From assembly GCF_035917975.1 (NCBI RefSeq), contig NZ_CP109130.1, positions 5,890,001-5,954,000 of the forward strand: 64,000 bases of DNA, in the 5' to 3' direction. Position 1 is the first letter of the stretch, and each line of letters begins with the position of its first letter. Made by a program: the position numbers and the translations under genes. This stretch comes from Streptosporangium sp. NBC_01756 (GTDB lineage: Bacteria; Actinomycetota; Actinomycetes; Streptosporangiales; Streptosporangiaceae). This document shows, piece after piece, positions 18,650 to 27,096 of this stretch. The notes beneath the pieces were generated by a model. The model was given only the letters and a program-made list of their open reading frames with translations, was not told the DNA's origin and ran no database searches.

Positions 18650-20413
18650 GTGTTCGAGGTCTGGGCGCCGCTGGCGACCGCGGTCGACGTGGAGATCGGC
18701 GAGATCCGCTACTCGATGGACGCACGGGCCGGCGGCTGGTGGTCGGCGGAGGTGCCGGGGGCCGGTCACGGAACCGACTACCGTTTCCGGCTGGACGGCG
18801 GCGAGCCGCTCCCGGACCCCCGGACCCGGTGGCAGCCCGAGGGGATCTTCGGGCCCAGCCGGCTCTACGACCACGACCAGTTCGAGTGGAACGACGACCT
18901 GTGGCACGGCCGTGCCCTGCCCGGCTCGGTGATCTACGAGCTTCACGTCGGCACCTTCACCCCCGCCGGGACCTTCGACGCGGCGGCCGGCAAGCTCGAC
19001 CACCTTGTCGAGCTGGGCGTCGACTTCGTGGAGATCATGCCGGTGCCCCCGGTGCCGGGGGAGCGCAACTGGGGTTACGACGGGGTGGACCTGTGGGCCG
19101 TCACCGACAACTACGGCGGACCCGACGGGCTCAAGCGCTTCGTGGAGGCCTGCCACCTGCGGGGCGTCGGCGTGATCCTCGACGTCGTCTACAACCACCT
19201 CGGCCCGTCCGGCAACTTCCTGGCGCCGTTCGGCCCCTACTTCCACTCCAGCGCCTCCTCCTTCTGGGGACAGGCGGTCAATCTGGACGGGCCCGGCTCC
19301 GACGAGGTGCGCCGCTACTTCGTCGACAACGCGCTGCAGTGGCTGCGTGACTACCACATCGACGGCCTGCGGCTGGACGCCGTCCACGCGCTGCACGACA
19401 ACCGGGCCGTCCACCTGCTGGAGGAGATCGCCACCGAGGTGGACGCGCTGTCCGCGGCCGTGGGCAGGCCGCTGACGCTCATCGCCGAGTCCGATCTCAA
19501 CGACCCGCGACTGATGACGCCCCGCGAGGCGGGCGGGTACGGCCTGGCCGCCGCCTGGAACGACGACGTCCACCACGCCCTGCACGTGGCGGTGACCGGT
19601 GAGCGGCACGGCTACTACGACGACTTCGCCGGGGCGCTGCCCAAGGTGCTCGCCGCGGCCTACTACCACGACGGGACCTACTCGGCGTTCCGGGGACGTT
19701 CCCACGGCCGCCCGGCCCGCCACGTGCCCGGCTACCGTTTCGTCTGCGCCGCGCAGAACCACGACCAGATCGGCAACCGGGCGGAGGGCGACCGGATGGC
19801 TCCGGAGGCGCTGCGGCTGGCCGCCGGGCTGCTGCTGACCTCGCCGTTCACCCCCATGCTGTTCATGGGCGAGGAGTGGGGCGCGCGCACGCCGTTCCTG
19901 TTCTTCACCGACCACGTCGAGCCGCAGCTCCGCGAGGGCGAGGGCGACCGGCGTCGGCGGGAGTTCGTCGGCTTCGGCTACGACGACTGGGCCGAGAAGG
20001 CACCGGACCCGGGGGAGGAGATGACGTTCCTCCGCTCCAAGCTCGACTGGAGCGAGCTGGACGACGAGGCCCACCGGGCCCATCTCGACTGGTACCGGGC
20101 CCTCATCGCGCTGCGCCGCGCGCACCCGGACCTGTCGGATCCCAGACTTGAGCGGGTCCGGGTCGAGCACGGTGAGACCTGGCTGGTCGTCCACCGGGGA
20201 GCGCTCCGCGTCGCCGCCAACCTCAGCCCGATCCCGCTGAACATCCGGCTCGCCCCGGGGCAGATCCTGCTCGCCTCCGATCCGGGCGTCCACTTCGGCG
20301 ACGCTCCGGCCTCCTCCGGCCCGGACGGGGAGGCGTCGGTGCCCGGCCTCTCCGACCTGGTGCTGCCCGCTCACTCCCTGGCGGTCATCCGGCCGGACGG
20401 GAGCGGGCTCTGA
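18650..20413 (+). CDS. treZ: Maltooligosyl trehalose trehalohydrolase TreZ
   Basis: A 587-residue GH13 enzyme that releases free trehalose from maltooligosyl trehalose. An N-terminal CBM48/E-set domain (FEVWAPLATAVDVEIG) is followed by VIYELHVGTFTPAGTF, the nucleophile Asp in DGLRLDAVHALHD, the acid Glu in LIAESDLND and the conserved QNHDQIGNR. GTG 18650 is preceded by GGAAGGTGAG, which lies in the treY end. It is the third and last gene of the operon and ends 7 bp from the convergent DUF523 gene. Confidence 0.97.
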   Translation: MFEVWAPLATAVDVEIGEIRYSMDARAGGWWSAEVPGAGHGTDYRFRLDGGEPLPDPRTRWQPEGIFGPSRLYDHDQFEWNDDLWHGRALPGSVIYELHVGTFTPAGTFDAAAGKLDHLVELGVDFVEIMPVPPVPGERNWGYDGVDLWAVTDNYGGPDGLKRFVEACHLRGVGVILDVVYNHLGPSGNFLAPFGPYFHSSASSFWGQAVNLDGPGSDEVRRYFVDNALQWLRDYHIDGLRLDAVHALHDNRAVHLLEEIATEVDALSAAVGRPLTLIAESDLNDPRLMTPREAGGYGLAAAWNDDVHHALHVAVTGERHGYYDDFAGALPKVLAAAYYHDGTYSAFRGRSHGRPARHVPGYRFVCAAQNHDQIGNRAEGDRMAPEALRLAAGLLLTSPFTPMLFMGEEWGARTPFLFFTDHVEPQLREGEGDRRRREFVGFGYDDWAEKAPDPGEEMTFLRSKLDWSELDDEAHRAHLDWYRALIALRRAHPDLSDPRLERVRVEHGETWLVVHRGALRVAANLSPIPLNIRLAPGQILLASDPGVHFGDAPASSGPDGEASVPGLSDLVLPAHSLAVIRPDGSGL

Positions 20414-20420
20414 CCGTCCC

Positions 20421-21374
20421 TCAAGCGGGGACGTGGTTGCGGAGGCGGAGCTCTTCCGGATAAGGCGAGAAGTAGGTCTGGTCGCGGAGGTATTCCGCGG
20501 ACTCGCCCCGTGCGTGGTGGCGGAGCAGGGTGGCCGGCACGCTGAGTGCCACCTGGCCGGCCTGGTAGGAGGCGATGACCTCCAGCAGGTCGGCCCGCCT
20601 GGTGTGGTCCAGTGAGTCGCTCACCATGCCCAGGCAGTGCTGGAGCACGTTGACGTGGCGGCCGATGGTGGCCTTCCTGGCGAGGGCCGTGCCGAACTCG
20701 CGGGTGTAGTCGGCGGCCAGTTCCGCATGGGAGCGCAGGCCGGCCTGCGCCACCACCCGGCCCGTTCTGCGGTAGGCGGTGGGGTCGTGGGCGAGTATCT
20801 GCATCTTGTGCCGGGAGTGGAAGGCGACCAGGTCGCGTGGGCGCCAGTCGCTCCGCAGCAGCGCGCGCAGCCGGGCGTGCGCGAAGATCCGCTCTACGAA
20901 GGTCTCGCGGAGCAGCGCGTCGTTCAGCCGTCCCTCGTCCTCCACGGGCAGCAGCGGGTGGGCGTCGATGATCCGGGCCGCGAAGACGCCCCTGCCCCCG
21001 CGGTCCACCGCCGCGTCACCGGTGTAGACCGGGATGCCGTGCACCCCGCAGCTGGGGCTTCTGGACTTGAAGACGTAGCCGTCCACGTCCAGGGTGCGCG
21101 CCCGCGCGGCGCCCAGGGCCGTCATCGGGTCGGTGAGATCCACCCCGGTGTTCCGGGTGACCAGGCGCGGCCCGTCCGGGGAGCGTTCGAGGCGAAGAGT
21201 CTCGCGCGGGGTGCCGAGCCCGATCTCCATCTCCGGGCAGACGCGCACCCAGTCGACGTAGGGATCCAGCTCTCCGCTGAGGAATCTGTCGCGGCTGTGG
21301 CCACCGTTGAACCGCACCGGCTCGCCCGTCAGGCAGCTCGACACGGCGACCTGCGGCCTGACCTGGTCGATCAC
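20421..21374 (-). CDS. DUF523-DUF1722 (YbgA-type) fusion protein
   Basis: A 317-residue two-domain protein. The N-terminal DUF523 domain has the Cys motifs AVSSCLTGEPVRFNGGHSR, VCPEMEIGLGTPRE and SRSPSCG. The C-terminal DUF1722/YbgA domain has DLVAFHSRHKMQILAHDP and VLQHCLGMVSD. Proteins of this build often lie beside photolyase genes; the function is not settled. The GTG start overlaps the sigma-factor stop as GTGA, so the two genes are translationally coupled. That links it to the sigma factor's own transcription unit. Confidence 0.88.
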   Translation of the reverse strand: MIDQVRPQVAVSSCLTGEPVRFNGGHSRDRFLSGELDPYVDWVRVCPEMEIGLGTPRETLRLERSPDGPRLVTRNTGVDLTDPMTALGAARARTLDVDGYVFKSRSPSCGVHGIPVYTGDAAVDRGGRGVFAARIIDAHPLLPVEDEGRLNDALLRETFVERIFAHARLRALLRSDWRPRDLVAFHSRHKMQILAHDPTAYRRTGRVVAQAGLRSHAELAADYTREFGTALARKATIGRHVNVLQHCLGMVSDSLDHTRRADLLEVIASYQAGQVALSVPATLLRHHARGESAEYLRDQTYFSPYPEELRLRNHVPA

Positions 21375-21895
21375 GCCGCGACCGGGGTGAGGATGTCCGA
21401 CAGGCGGCGCAGCCCGCGCGCCGTACGGGCCTTGACCGTGCCCAGCGGCACCCTGAGCTTCTCGGCGATCTCGCGCTGGGTCAGCTCACCGTAGTAGGCC
21501 AGCTCGATGGCCTGGCGCTGCGGGGCGGGAAGCTCCGCCAGCGCCCGCTGGACCTCGTCGCGCTCGGCCAGGCCGTCTCCGTGGTTCCGGCCGTCCACGC
21601 CGGCCGGGTCGGCCACCACGTCCAGCGGCACCGTCTGGAGCGTGTGCACCCGCAGATGGTCCACCGCCCGGTTGTGCGCGATGCCGATCAGCCATGCGGG
21701 CAGGCTCCGGCCCGGGTCGAAGCGGTGCCGGCACCGCCACACTTCGGCGAACACGATCTGCTGCAGGTCTTCGACCTCCTGGGGAGGGACGAATCGCCGC
21801 AGGTAGGAGCGGAGCAGTGAGCCGTGCTCACGGAAGCAGTCGGCCAGGGCCGTGTCGTCACCCTCGGCGAGCCGGATGTTCAGGTTGTCGATCAT
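21371..21895 (-). CDS. ECF-type RNA polymerase sigma factor
   Basis: A 174-residue sigma-70 family protein with region 2 (LRSYLRRFVPPQEVEDLQQI, then FAEVWRCRHRFDPGR) and region 4 (ALAELPAPQRQAIELAYY, then TQREIAEKLRVPLGTVKART). It lacks regions 1 and 3, as ECF factors do. ATG 21895 follows a strong AGGAGGAG site. No anti-sigma gene is adjacent. The neighbours (MerR/B12-type regulator upstream, photolyase beyond) match LitR-LitS-like light-response loci of Streptomyces. It may therefore be switched on when the regulator releases its promoter (inference). Confidence 0.9.
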   Translation of the reverse strand: MIDNLNIRLAEGDDTALADCFREHGSLLRSYLRRFVPPQEVEDLQQIVFAEVWRCRHRFDPGRSLPAWLIGIAHNRAVDHLRVHTLQTVPLDVVADPAGVDGRNHGDGLAERDEVQRALAELPAPQRQAIELAYYGELTQREIAEKLRVPLGTVKARTARGLRRLSDILTPVAA

Positions 21896-22001
21896 GGTGG
21901 CTCCTCCTACCCATAAAAGCTACTCAAAACTTATTCACTCCGGTCATCCATTCATACCCCGGCCACCGCTGTGACCGCAACTCTGGGTGAGGGACCGGAC
22001 G

Positions 22002-22030
22002 CGGTTTCGCCGGTGAGGACGGCGAAACCG
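22002..22030. terminator. 11-bp stem hairpin between the MerR-type and sigma genes
   Basis: Arms CGGTTTCGCCG (22002-22012) and CGGCGAAACCG (22020-22030) are perfect, with a 7-base loop. It follows the MerR-type gene by about 50 bp in the direction of transcription. No T-tract. It suggests the sigma gene has its own promoter. Confidence 0.55.
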
Positions 22031-22082
22031 TCAAGGTAAAGATCAGTGCACACCGCGGTGGTACGGCTCCGCGTCCGGCGGG

Positions 22083-23048
22083 TCAGTGAAGGGCGCCGCT
22101 GATCCGGGTGAGGGCCTCACGGAACGAGGTGACGTGGGAGACCGACGGCGGGAGCCCGTCCCACCAGCCCTGGCCTCCGACGATGACGCGGCTCGCCGGG
22201 CGCAGCAGCGGGAGCGAGGCCAGCGGCGCCGGGTCGCCGGTCGCGTGCACCTGCGACCAGATGAAGACCACCGCCGGGCCGAGGCGGCGCATCGCGTCGG
22301 CCAGGGCCGAGTAGGGGGTCCGCGCGCCGAGGATCCGGGTCTCCACCTGGTACTCGGTGGTCAGCTCGGCGGCCAGGGCGTAGATCGGCAGGCTGTGCTG
22401 TTCCTCCTCGGCACAGGCCAGCAGCACCGGCCGCTCGTTGACCGGCTGTTGCGGGCGCTCGATGAGCCGGGTGAGCGCGGTCAGCACCCGCTCGGAGAAC
22501 AGGTGCTCGATCTCGATGCTCGCGCCGGTCTCGGCCTGGCGCCTGCAGATGAGGTCGAAGACCGGAACGACCAGATTCTCCCAGGTCCACAGGACGCCGT
22601 GCCTGGTCAGTGACGAGCCGATCCAGTCCGACACGGTTCGGCTGTCCAGCGAGAACGCGGCCCGCCCCAGCATCGCCACGGACGGGATCTCGTGCCACAC
22701 CACCGGTGCGGCGTCCGGGAGCACCGCCTCGACAGGGTCGCCGAGCGCCGCGGCGGGCTGCCGGTCCCGGACGCGCTCTCCCACGAGGACGACGTCGGCT
22801 CTCAGCGCCTCCCGGGCCGCGTCGGCGGCCGGGACCCCGGTCTTGATGAGACGGCTCATCTCCTCAAGGCGCCGCAGGTCGCCCGCGTCGTAGCGGCGGT
22901 GCCCTCCGGGGCTGCGGTGGCTCGGCCCGATCCCGTAACGCAGGTTCCAGGTGCGCAACGTGGGAGCGGGCACGCCGAGCCGCCGCGCGACGGCTCCTAT
23001 GCCGTAACCCGGTTCCTCCTCGGTGGTCACCTGCCCCTGACCGTCCAT
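22083..23048 (-). CDS. MerR-family regulator with cobalamin-binding-like domain (LitR/CarH-type)
   Basis: A 321-residue regulator: MerR winged helix (GYGIGAVARRLGVPAPTLRT, 14-33; SPGGHRRYDAGDLRRLEEM, 46-64), a helical B12-cap-like domain (about 120-195) and a Rossmann-like B12-binding domain (about 205-320). In CarH-type photoreceptors a W-x9-E-H motif caps adenosylcobalamin. Here E181-H182 is kept but the Trp position is Gln171. The lower-ligand region reads EEQHSLP, keeping His218 but with Pro where HxxG has Gly. It may bind a different cobalamin form or none. ATG 23048 was chosen because the domain starts just after it. It is divergent from the photolyase. Confidence 0.85.
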   Translation of the reverse strand: MDGQGQVTTEEEPGYGIGAVARRLGVPAPTLRTWNLRYGIGPSHRSPGGHRRYDAGDLRRLEEMSRLIKTGVPAADAAREALRADVVLVGERVRDRQPAAALGDPVEAVLPDAAPVVWHEIPSVAMLGRAAFSLDSRTVSDWIGSSLTRHGVLWTWENLVVPVFDLICRRQAETGASIEIEHLFSERVLTALTRLIERPQQPVNERPVLLACAEEEQHSLPIYALAAELTTEYQVETRILGARTPYSALADAMRRLGPAVVFIWSQVHATGDPAPLASLPLLRPASRVIVGGQGWWDGLPPSVSHVTSFREALTRISGALH

Positions 23049-23186
23049 CCCTGTCTCACTTCGTGCCCATTGATCGCGGTACCAGCCTGCCAGGCGATGC
23101 GGGCGGTTCCTCCATCCAACCTTCTTTCGAGTGGCGGGCATGGGCGGATGCAACCATCGGCGGCCGGCGCCTCGAAGAACCCCCTG

Positions 23187-24461
23187 ATGGACACTGTCAT
23201 CGTCTTGTTCAACCGTGACCTCCGGGTGCACGATCACCCGGCGCTGACCGCCGCATGCGCGACCTCCTGCCGGGTGGTACCGCTGTTCGTCGTCGATCCG
23301 GAGATGCCCGCCGCCCATCGAGCGGGCTTCCTGTCGGAATGCCTCGCCGACCTGCGCCGGTCGCTCCGGGAACTGGGTGGCGACCTCGTGGTCCGCCGGG
23401 GTGATCCGGTGGCGGAGACGCTCCGGCTCGCGGAGGAGCTTCCGGCGCAGGCGGTTTACGCCAGCGCGGACGTCAGCGCGCTCGCGCGCCGCAGAGAGCG
23501 CCGGCTCGCCGAGGAATGCGGGCGGCTGCGGATGGATTTTCGCACCTTTCCCGGGGTGACAATCGTACCGCCGGACGCGCTCAGGCCCTCCGGCGGCGGC
23601 GACCACTACCGGGTCTTCACGCCCTACTGGCGGGCCTGGAGCCGGCAGAGCCGTCGTGAGGTGCTGAAAGCCCCCGACAAGGTCTCCCTCCCCGAAGGGG
23701 TGGAGAGCGGCCCGCTGCCGGCGGCCGGTGATTCGCACGGGCTGTTCAAGGGGGGCGAGACGGTGGCACGCGGCCGTATGCGGCAGTGGCTGAAATACTG
23801 CGTCGCGGACTACGCCGACGGCCATGACGACCTCGCCGGCAACCGCACCTCCAAACTCAGCCCCTATCTGCGCTTCGGCTGCCTGTCACCGCTGGAACTG
23901 GAGGCACTGGCAGAGAACGGCGACGAGTTCGTCAGGCAGCTGTGCTGGCGTGACTTCTTCCACCAGGTGACGCGGGCGTTCCCGCGCATCAACCGCGACG
24001 ACTACCGGTCGCGTGGGCGCGAATGGCGCGACGACCCCGACGCGGCACAGGCCTGGAGAGAGGGGATGACCGGGGTCCCCATCGTGGACGCGGGCATGCG
24101 GCAGTTGCTCGCCGAGGGGTGGATGCACAATCGGGCCCGCCTGGTGACGTCGGCATTCCTGGTCCAGAGACTGATGGTGGACTGGCGGGTGGGCGCCGAG
24201 CACTTCTTCGACCTGCTGCTGGACGGCGACGTGTCCGACAACTACGGCAACTGGCAGTGGGTGGCCGGGACCGGGAACAACACGCGACCCGACCGCGTCG
24301 TCAATCTTGTCCGGCAGGCCAGGAGGTTCGACCCGGATGGCGAGTACATTCGGCGTTATCTGCCTGAACTGGACGCCGTGCCGGTGAGGATGCTCCACGA
24401 GCCGTCGCGGATGCCCAGAGTGGTCAGAGGCTATCCCGCCCCACTGGTCTCCGTGGGCTGA
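23187..24461 (+). CDS. phrB: Deoxyribodipyrimidine photolyase
   Basis: A 424-residue class I CPD photolyase/cryptochrome-family flavoprotein that repairs UV-induced pyrimidine dimers with light. The N-terminal antenna domain starts VIVLFNRDLRVHDHPAL. The FAD domain has RTSKLSPYLRFGCLSP, CWRDFFHQVTRAFP, GVPIVDAGMRQLLAEGWMHN and DGDVSDNYGNWQWVAGTGNN. ATG 23187 starts right at the conserved first strand. The gene is 138 bp from the divergent MerR/B12-type regulator, which probably controls it. Confidence 0.95.
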   Translation: MDTVIVLFNRDLRVHDHPALTAACATSCRVVPLFVVDPEMPAAHRAGFLSECLADLRRSLRELGGDLVVRRGDPVAETLRLAEELPAQAVYASADVSALARRRERRLAEECGRLRMDFRTFPGVTIVPPDALRPSGGGDHYRVFTPYWRAWSRQSRREVLKAPDKVSLPEGVESGPLPAAGDSHGLFKGGETVARGRMRQWLKYCVADYADGHDDLAGNRTSKLSPYLRFGCLSPLELEALAENGDEFVRQLCWRDFFHQVTRAFPRINRDDYRSRGREWRDDPDAAQAWREGMTGVPIVDAGMRQLLAEGWMHNRARLVTSAFLVQRLMVDWRVGAEHFFDLLLDGDVSDNYGNWQWVAGTGNNTRPDRVVNLVRQARRFDPDGEYIRRYLPELDAVPVRMLHEPSRMPRVVRGYPAPLVSVG

Positions 24462-24667
24462 CCGGCCGTCGCCGAGACGGCCCCTTGGGTGAACGAACGG
24501 GCCGGCCGCCGGCGCGGCGATCCGGTGCGCCGGCGCGACTCCCTCGTCGCCCGCCGTGAAGAGATCCTCACCGGCTGAGAAGAAGATCCGCCGGGTGGGC
24601 TGACGGGATCGGCCAACGGTGGCAAGCTCGGGGCTGAAGGCATCGCACCGTCTCGATGGAGGGCAGC

Positions 24668-25069
24668 ATGTCGACGCCCCTTGTGGTCCCGTTCCCTCGC
24701 TATCAGGATGCTCCGGCCGCCATCGAGTGGCTGGGCAAGGTCTTCGGCTTCCGGGTGGCGCTCACCATCCCCGGGCCGAAGGGCGGCATCGGACATGCCC
24801 GGCTCACGCTGGGAGACGCCGTGGTCATGCTCGCGTCGGTCCGTGACGGCGAGCCGTACCTGCGCAGTGCCCTGGACCTGCCGGCGGTCAGTCAGGGGGT
24901 GTTCGTCGTGGTGGACGACCTGGACGCCCACTACGAGCAGGCCGCCGCCAGGGGCGCGGAGATCGTGGTGGAGCCCGAGGCCACCCCCGAAGGCGCCAGG
25001 GTCTATCTGGCTTTCGACCTGGAGGGTCAACTCTGGGCCTTCGGGGACGGCTTCGCGGTCAACGACTGA
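24668..25069 (+). CDS. VOC (glyoxalase/bleomycin resistance) superfamily protein
   Basis: A 133-residue protein with the paired beta-alpha-beta-beta-beta layout of the vicinal oxygen chelate fold: YQDAPAAIEWLGKVFGFRVA in the first module, VVVDDLDAHYEQAAARGAEI in the second. The end (ARVYLAFDLEGQLWAFGDGF) is typical of the PhnB-like subgroup. The substrate is unknown. ATG 24668 is preferred over ATG 24656 because GGAGGG lies between them. Single gene, convergent with the His-tailed protein gene. Confidence 0.85.
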   Translation: MSTPLVVPFPRYQDAPAAIEWLGKVFGFRVALTIPGPKGGIGHARLTLGDAVVMLASVRDGEPYLRSALDLPAVSQGVFVVVDDLDAHYEQAAARGAEIVVEPEATPEGARVYLAFDLEGQLWAFGDGFAVND

Positions 25070-25071
25070 TC

Positions 25072-25428
25072 TCAGTGACCATGGCCATGACCGTGGTCAT
25101 GGCTGTGGTCATGGTCGTCGTCCTCCTCGTCCGAGGGACCGTCGGAGGGCTCCACGCCCAGCACGGCCTCGCGGGGCTCGATCTGCTCCACGTGCTCGAT
25201 CAGACCCAGGACATGGTCCGGCTCGATGAGCCACTGCAGCGCCGTGGCGCCGGTGTCGTCGGCGGAGACCATCTCCGCCTGCTCCCGGCGCTCGTCGTCG
25301 TCCAGATCGGCGTCCGGGTGGTTGATCTCCTTCAGTGCGGCGGCCTGGAGCCCGCCGAGGTCCTGCACCTCGACGGTCAGCTCAACCGTCAACCGCAGAT
25401 AGCGTTCAGTGCCCGATTCATCACTCAT
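25072..25428 (-). CDS. Small acidic protein with Asp/His-rich C-terminal tail
   Basis: A 118-residue soluble protein. The body (residues 1-95) starts MSDESGTERYLRLTVELTVE and is acidic. The tail (101-118) is a run of Asp/Glu followed by seven His alternating with Asp, Ser or Gly, like the metal-binding tails of nickel, zinc or cobalt chaperones. No metal transporter or metalloenzyme gene is adjacent; the next gene downstream is convergent and the next upstream is ung, 36 bp away on the same strand. A metal-storage or sensing role is inference. The body family is unknown to me. Confidence 0.7.
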   Translation of the reverse strand: MSDESGTERYLRLTVELTVEVQDLGGLQAAALKEINHPDADLDDDERREQAEMVSADDTGATALQWLIEPDHVLGLIEHVEQIEPREAVLGVEPSDGPSDEEDDDHDHSHDHGHGHGH

Positions 25429-25464
25429 GGTGGAAATCCTAGTGCCCTCGTGAAGGGGATCGCC

Positions 25465-26142
25465 CTACGGAAGCTTCCACTCCACCGGTGCCGTGCCCTG
25501 CTCCACGAGGAGCTCGTTGGCGCGGCTGAACGGACGGGAGCCGAAGAAGCCGTTACGGGCCGACAGGGGACTCGGGTGGGCCGACTCGATGGCGGGGACG
25601 TCGCCGAGCATCGGACGCAGGTTGCGGGCGTCACGGCCCCACAGGATCGCCACCAGCGGCTTGCCGCGCGCGGCGAGCGCCTTGATGGCCTGCTCGGTGA
25701 TCTCCTCCCAGCCCTTGCCCCGGTGTGAGGCGGGCTTGCCGGGCACGACGGTGAGCACCCTGTTGAGCAGCAGCACACCGTGCTCGGCCCACGGGGTCAG
25801 GTCGCCGTTGCTCGGCATCGGCAGCCCGAGATCCTCGGTGAGCTCCTTGTAGATGTTGCGCAGACTCGCCGGGATGGGCCGCACCTCGGCGGCCACGGAG
25901 AAGCTCAGGCCGATCGGATGACCCGGTGTGGGGTAGGGGTCCTGACCGACGATCAGCACCTTGACCTGGTCGAAGGGCTGCTGGAAGGCGCGGAGCACAT
26001 TGGGGCCCGAAGGGAGGTACTGCCGGCCTTCGGCGACCTCCTTGCGGAGGAGGTCGCCCATCGCGGCGATCTTGCCGGCGACGGGCTCCAGGGCCGTGGC
26101 CCACCCGGCTTCCACGACTTCGTTCAAAGGGCGTGCGGACAT
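25465..26142 (-). CDS. ung: Uracil-DNA glycosylase, family 1
   Basis: A 225-residue enzyme of normal UDG length that removes uracil from DNA. Water-activating loop [18 protein letters not shown] with Asp68, and the Leu-intercalation loop [18 protein letters not shown] with catalytic His near residue 193. The [15 protein letters not shown] strand is also typical. Start is ATG 26142. It stands apart from the upstream transporter operon, separated by a hairpin at 26166-26214. Confidence 0.97.
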   Translation of the reverse strand: MSARPLNEVVEAGWATALEPVAGKIAAMGDLLRKEVAEGRQYLPSGPNVLRAFQQPFDQVKVLIVGQDPYPTPGHPIGLSFSVAAEVRPIPASLRNIYKELTEDLGLPMPSNGDLTPWAEHGVLLLNRVLTVVPGKPASHRGKGWEEITEQAIKALAARGKPLVAILWGRDARNLRPMLGDVPAIESAHPSPLSARNGFFGSRPFSRANELLVEQGTAPVEWKLP

Positions 26143-26165
26143 GCCGAAAACCCTATCGAGGTTTG

Positions 26166-26214
26166 AGACCCGGTACGGCTCGCCCCTGAAATCCGGGTAA
26201 GCCGTACCGGGTCT
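26166..26214. terminator. 15-bp stem terminator of the sugar transporter operon
   Basis: Arms 26166-26180 (AGACCCGGTACGGCT) and 26200-26214 are exact reverse complements with a 19-base loop. The hairpin lies 7 bp after the last permease stop and 24 bp before ung on the same strand. It contains the same GGTACGG motif seen in other intergenic repeats here. Confidence 0.7.
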
Positions 26215-26220
26215 GCCCCT

Positions 26221-27096
26221 TTACTTCACCGAGCCCGCCATCATGCCCTGCACGAAGTACCGCTGGAAGGCGAAGAACAGCACCAGCGGGATGATCAGTG
26301 ACAGGAAGGCGCCCGGCGCCAGGATGTCGACGTTGGTCCCGAACTGCCGCATCTGGGACTGCAGCGCCTTGGTCATCGGCTGGTTCTCGGTGTTGGCGAA
26401 GACCAGAGCGACGAGCAGGTCGTTCCAGACCCAGAGGAACTGGAAGATGCCGAGCGAGGCGACCGCGGGCTTGGCCAGCGGGAACACCACGGTCGAGAAG
26501 ATCTTCCACTCGCCCGCGCCGTCCATCCGCGCCGCTTCGAGCAGCGAGGCCGGGATGCCCGCGAAGAAGTTGCGGAGCAGGAAGATGGCGAAGGGGAGCC
26601 CGAACGCGACGTGGAAGAGCACCACACCGGCGATGGAGCCGAAGATCCCGATGGAGCCGTAGAGCTTGGCGATCGGGATCAGCCCGATCTGGACCGGCAC
26701 CACCAGCAGGCCGACCACGACCAGGAACAGCCCGTCCCTGCCCGGGAACTCCATCCAGGCGAACGCGTAGGCCGCCATGGCCGCGATGCCGATCACCAGG
26801 ACGGTCGTGGGCACCGTGATGAGCACGGTGTTCCAGAACGACGAGGTGAACCCGGTGGCAAGCAGATCGGAGTAGCTCTTGAGGGTCAGCTCGGCCGGCT
26901 TGGTGAACACCGTCCACCAGCCGGTGGAGTTGTTGGCCGCCTCTTCACGGATCGAGACGACGAACAACCCGAGGGTGGGGACCAGCCAGAAGACGCCGAT
27001 CAGTACCAGCGCCGCCTGGACCAGGCCGCCGCCGATCCGGTCGACGACCCGGCCGAGGGCGCTGCGGGGCGGAGCGCCGAGAGTGGAGGTGGTCAC
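26221..27096 (-). CDS. Carbohydrate ABC transporter permease (MalG-type)
   Basis: A 291-residue inner-membrane permease with about six helices and the EAA loop that docks the ATPase (LLEAARMDGAGEWKIFSTVV). The first helix is LVQAALVLIGVFWLVPTLGL. The C-terminus (FQRYFVQGMMAGSVK) is the standard MalG-type ending. It starts at GTG 27096, overlapping the stop of the other permease as GTGA. No ATPase gene is in the operon; like many actinobacterial sugar importers it probably uses a shared MsiK-type ATPase encoded elsewhere (inference). Confidence 0.93.
   Translation of the reverse strand: MTTSTLGAPPRSALGRVVDRIGGGLVQAALVLIGVFWLVPTLGLFVVSIREEAANNSTGWWTVFTKPAELTLKSYSDLLATGFTSSFWNTVLITVPTTVLVIGIAAMAAYAFAWMEFPGRDGLFLVVVGLLVVPVQIGLIPIAKLYGSIGIFGSIAGVVLFHVAFGLPFAIFLLRNFFAGIPASLLEAARMDGAGEWKIFSTVVFPLAKPAVASLGIFQFLWVWNDLLVALVFANTENQPMTKALQSQMRQFGTNVDILAPGAFLSLIIPLVLFFAFQRYFVQGMMAGSVK

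Noticed and set aside
17027-20374. An 1115-codon minus-strand frame opposite treY and treZ
   Set aside because: Same shadow effect; the plus-strand enzymes have full catalytic motifs.
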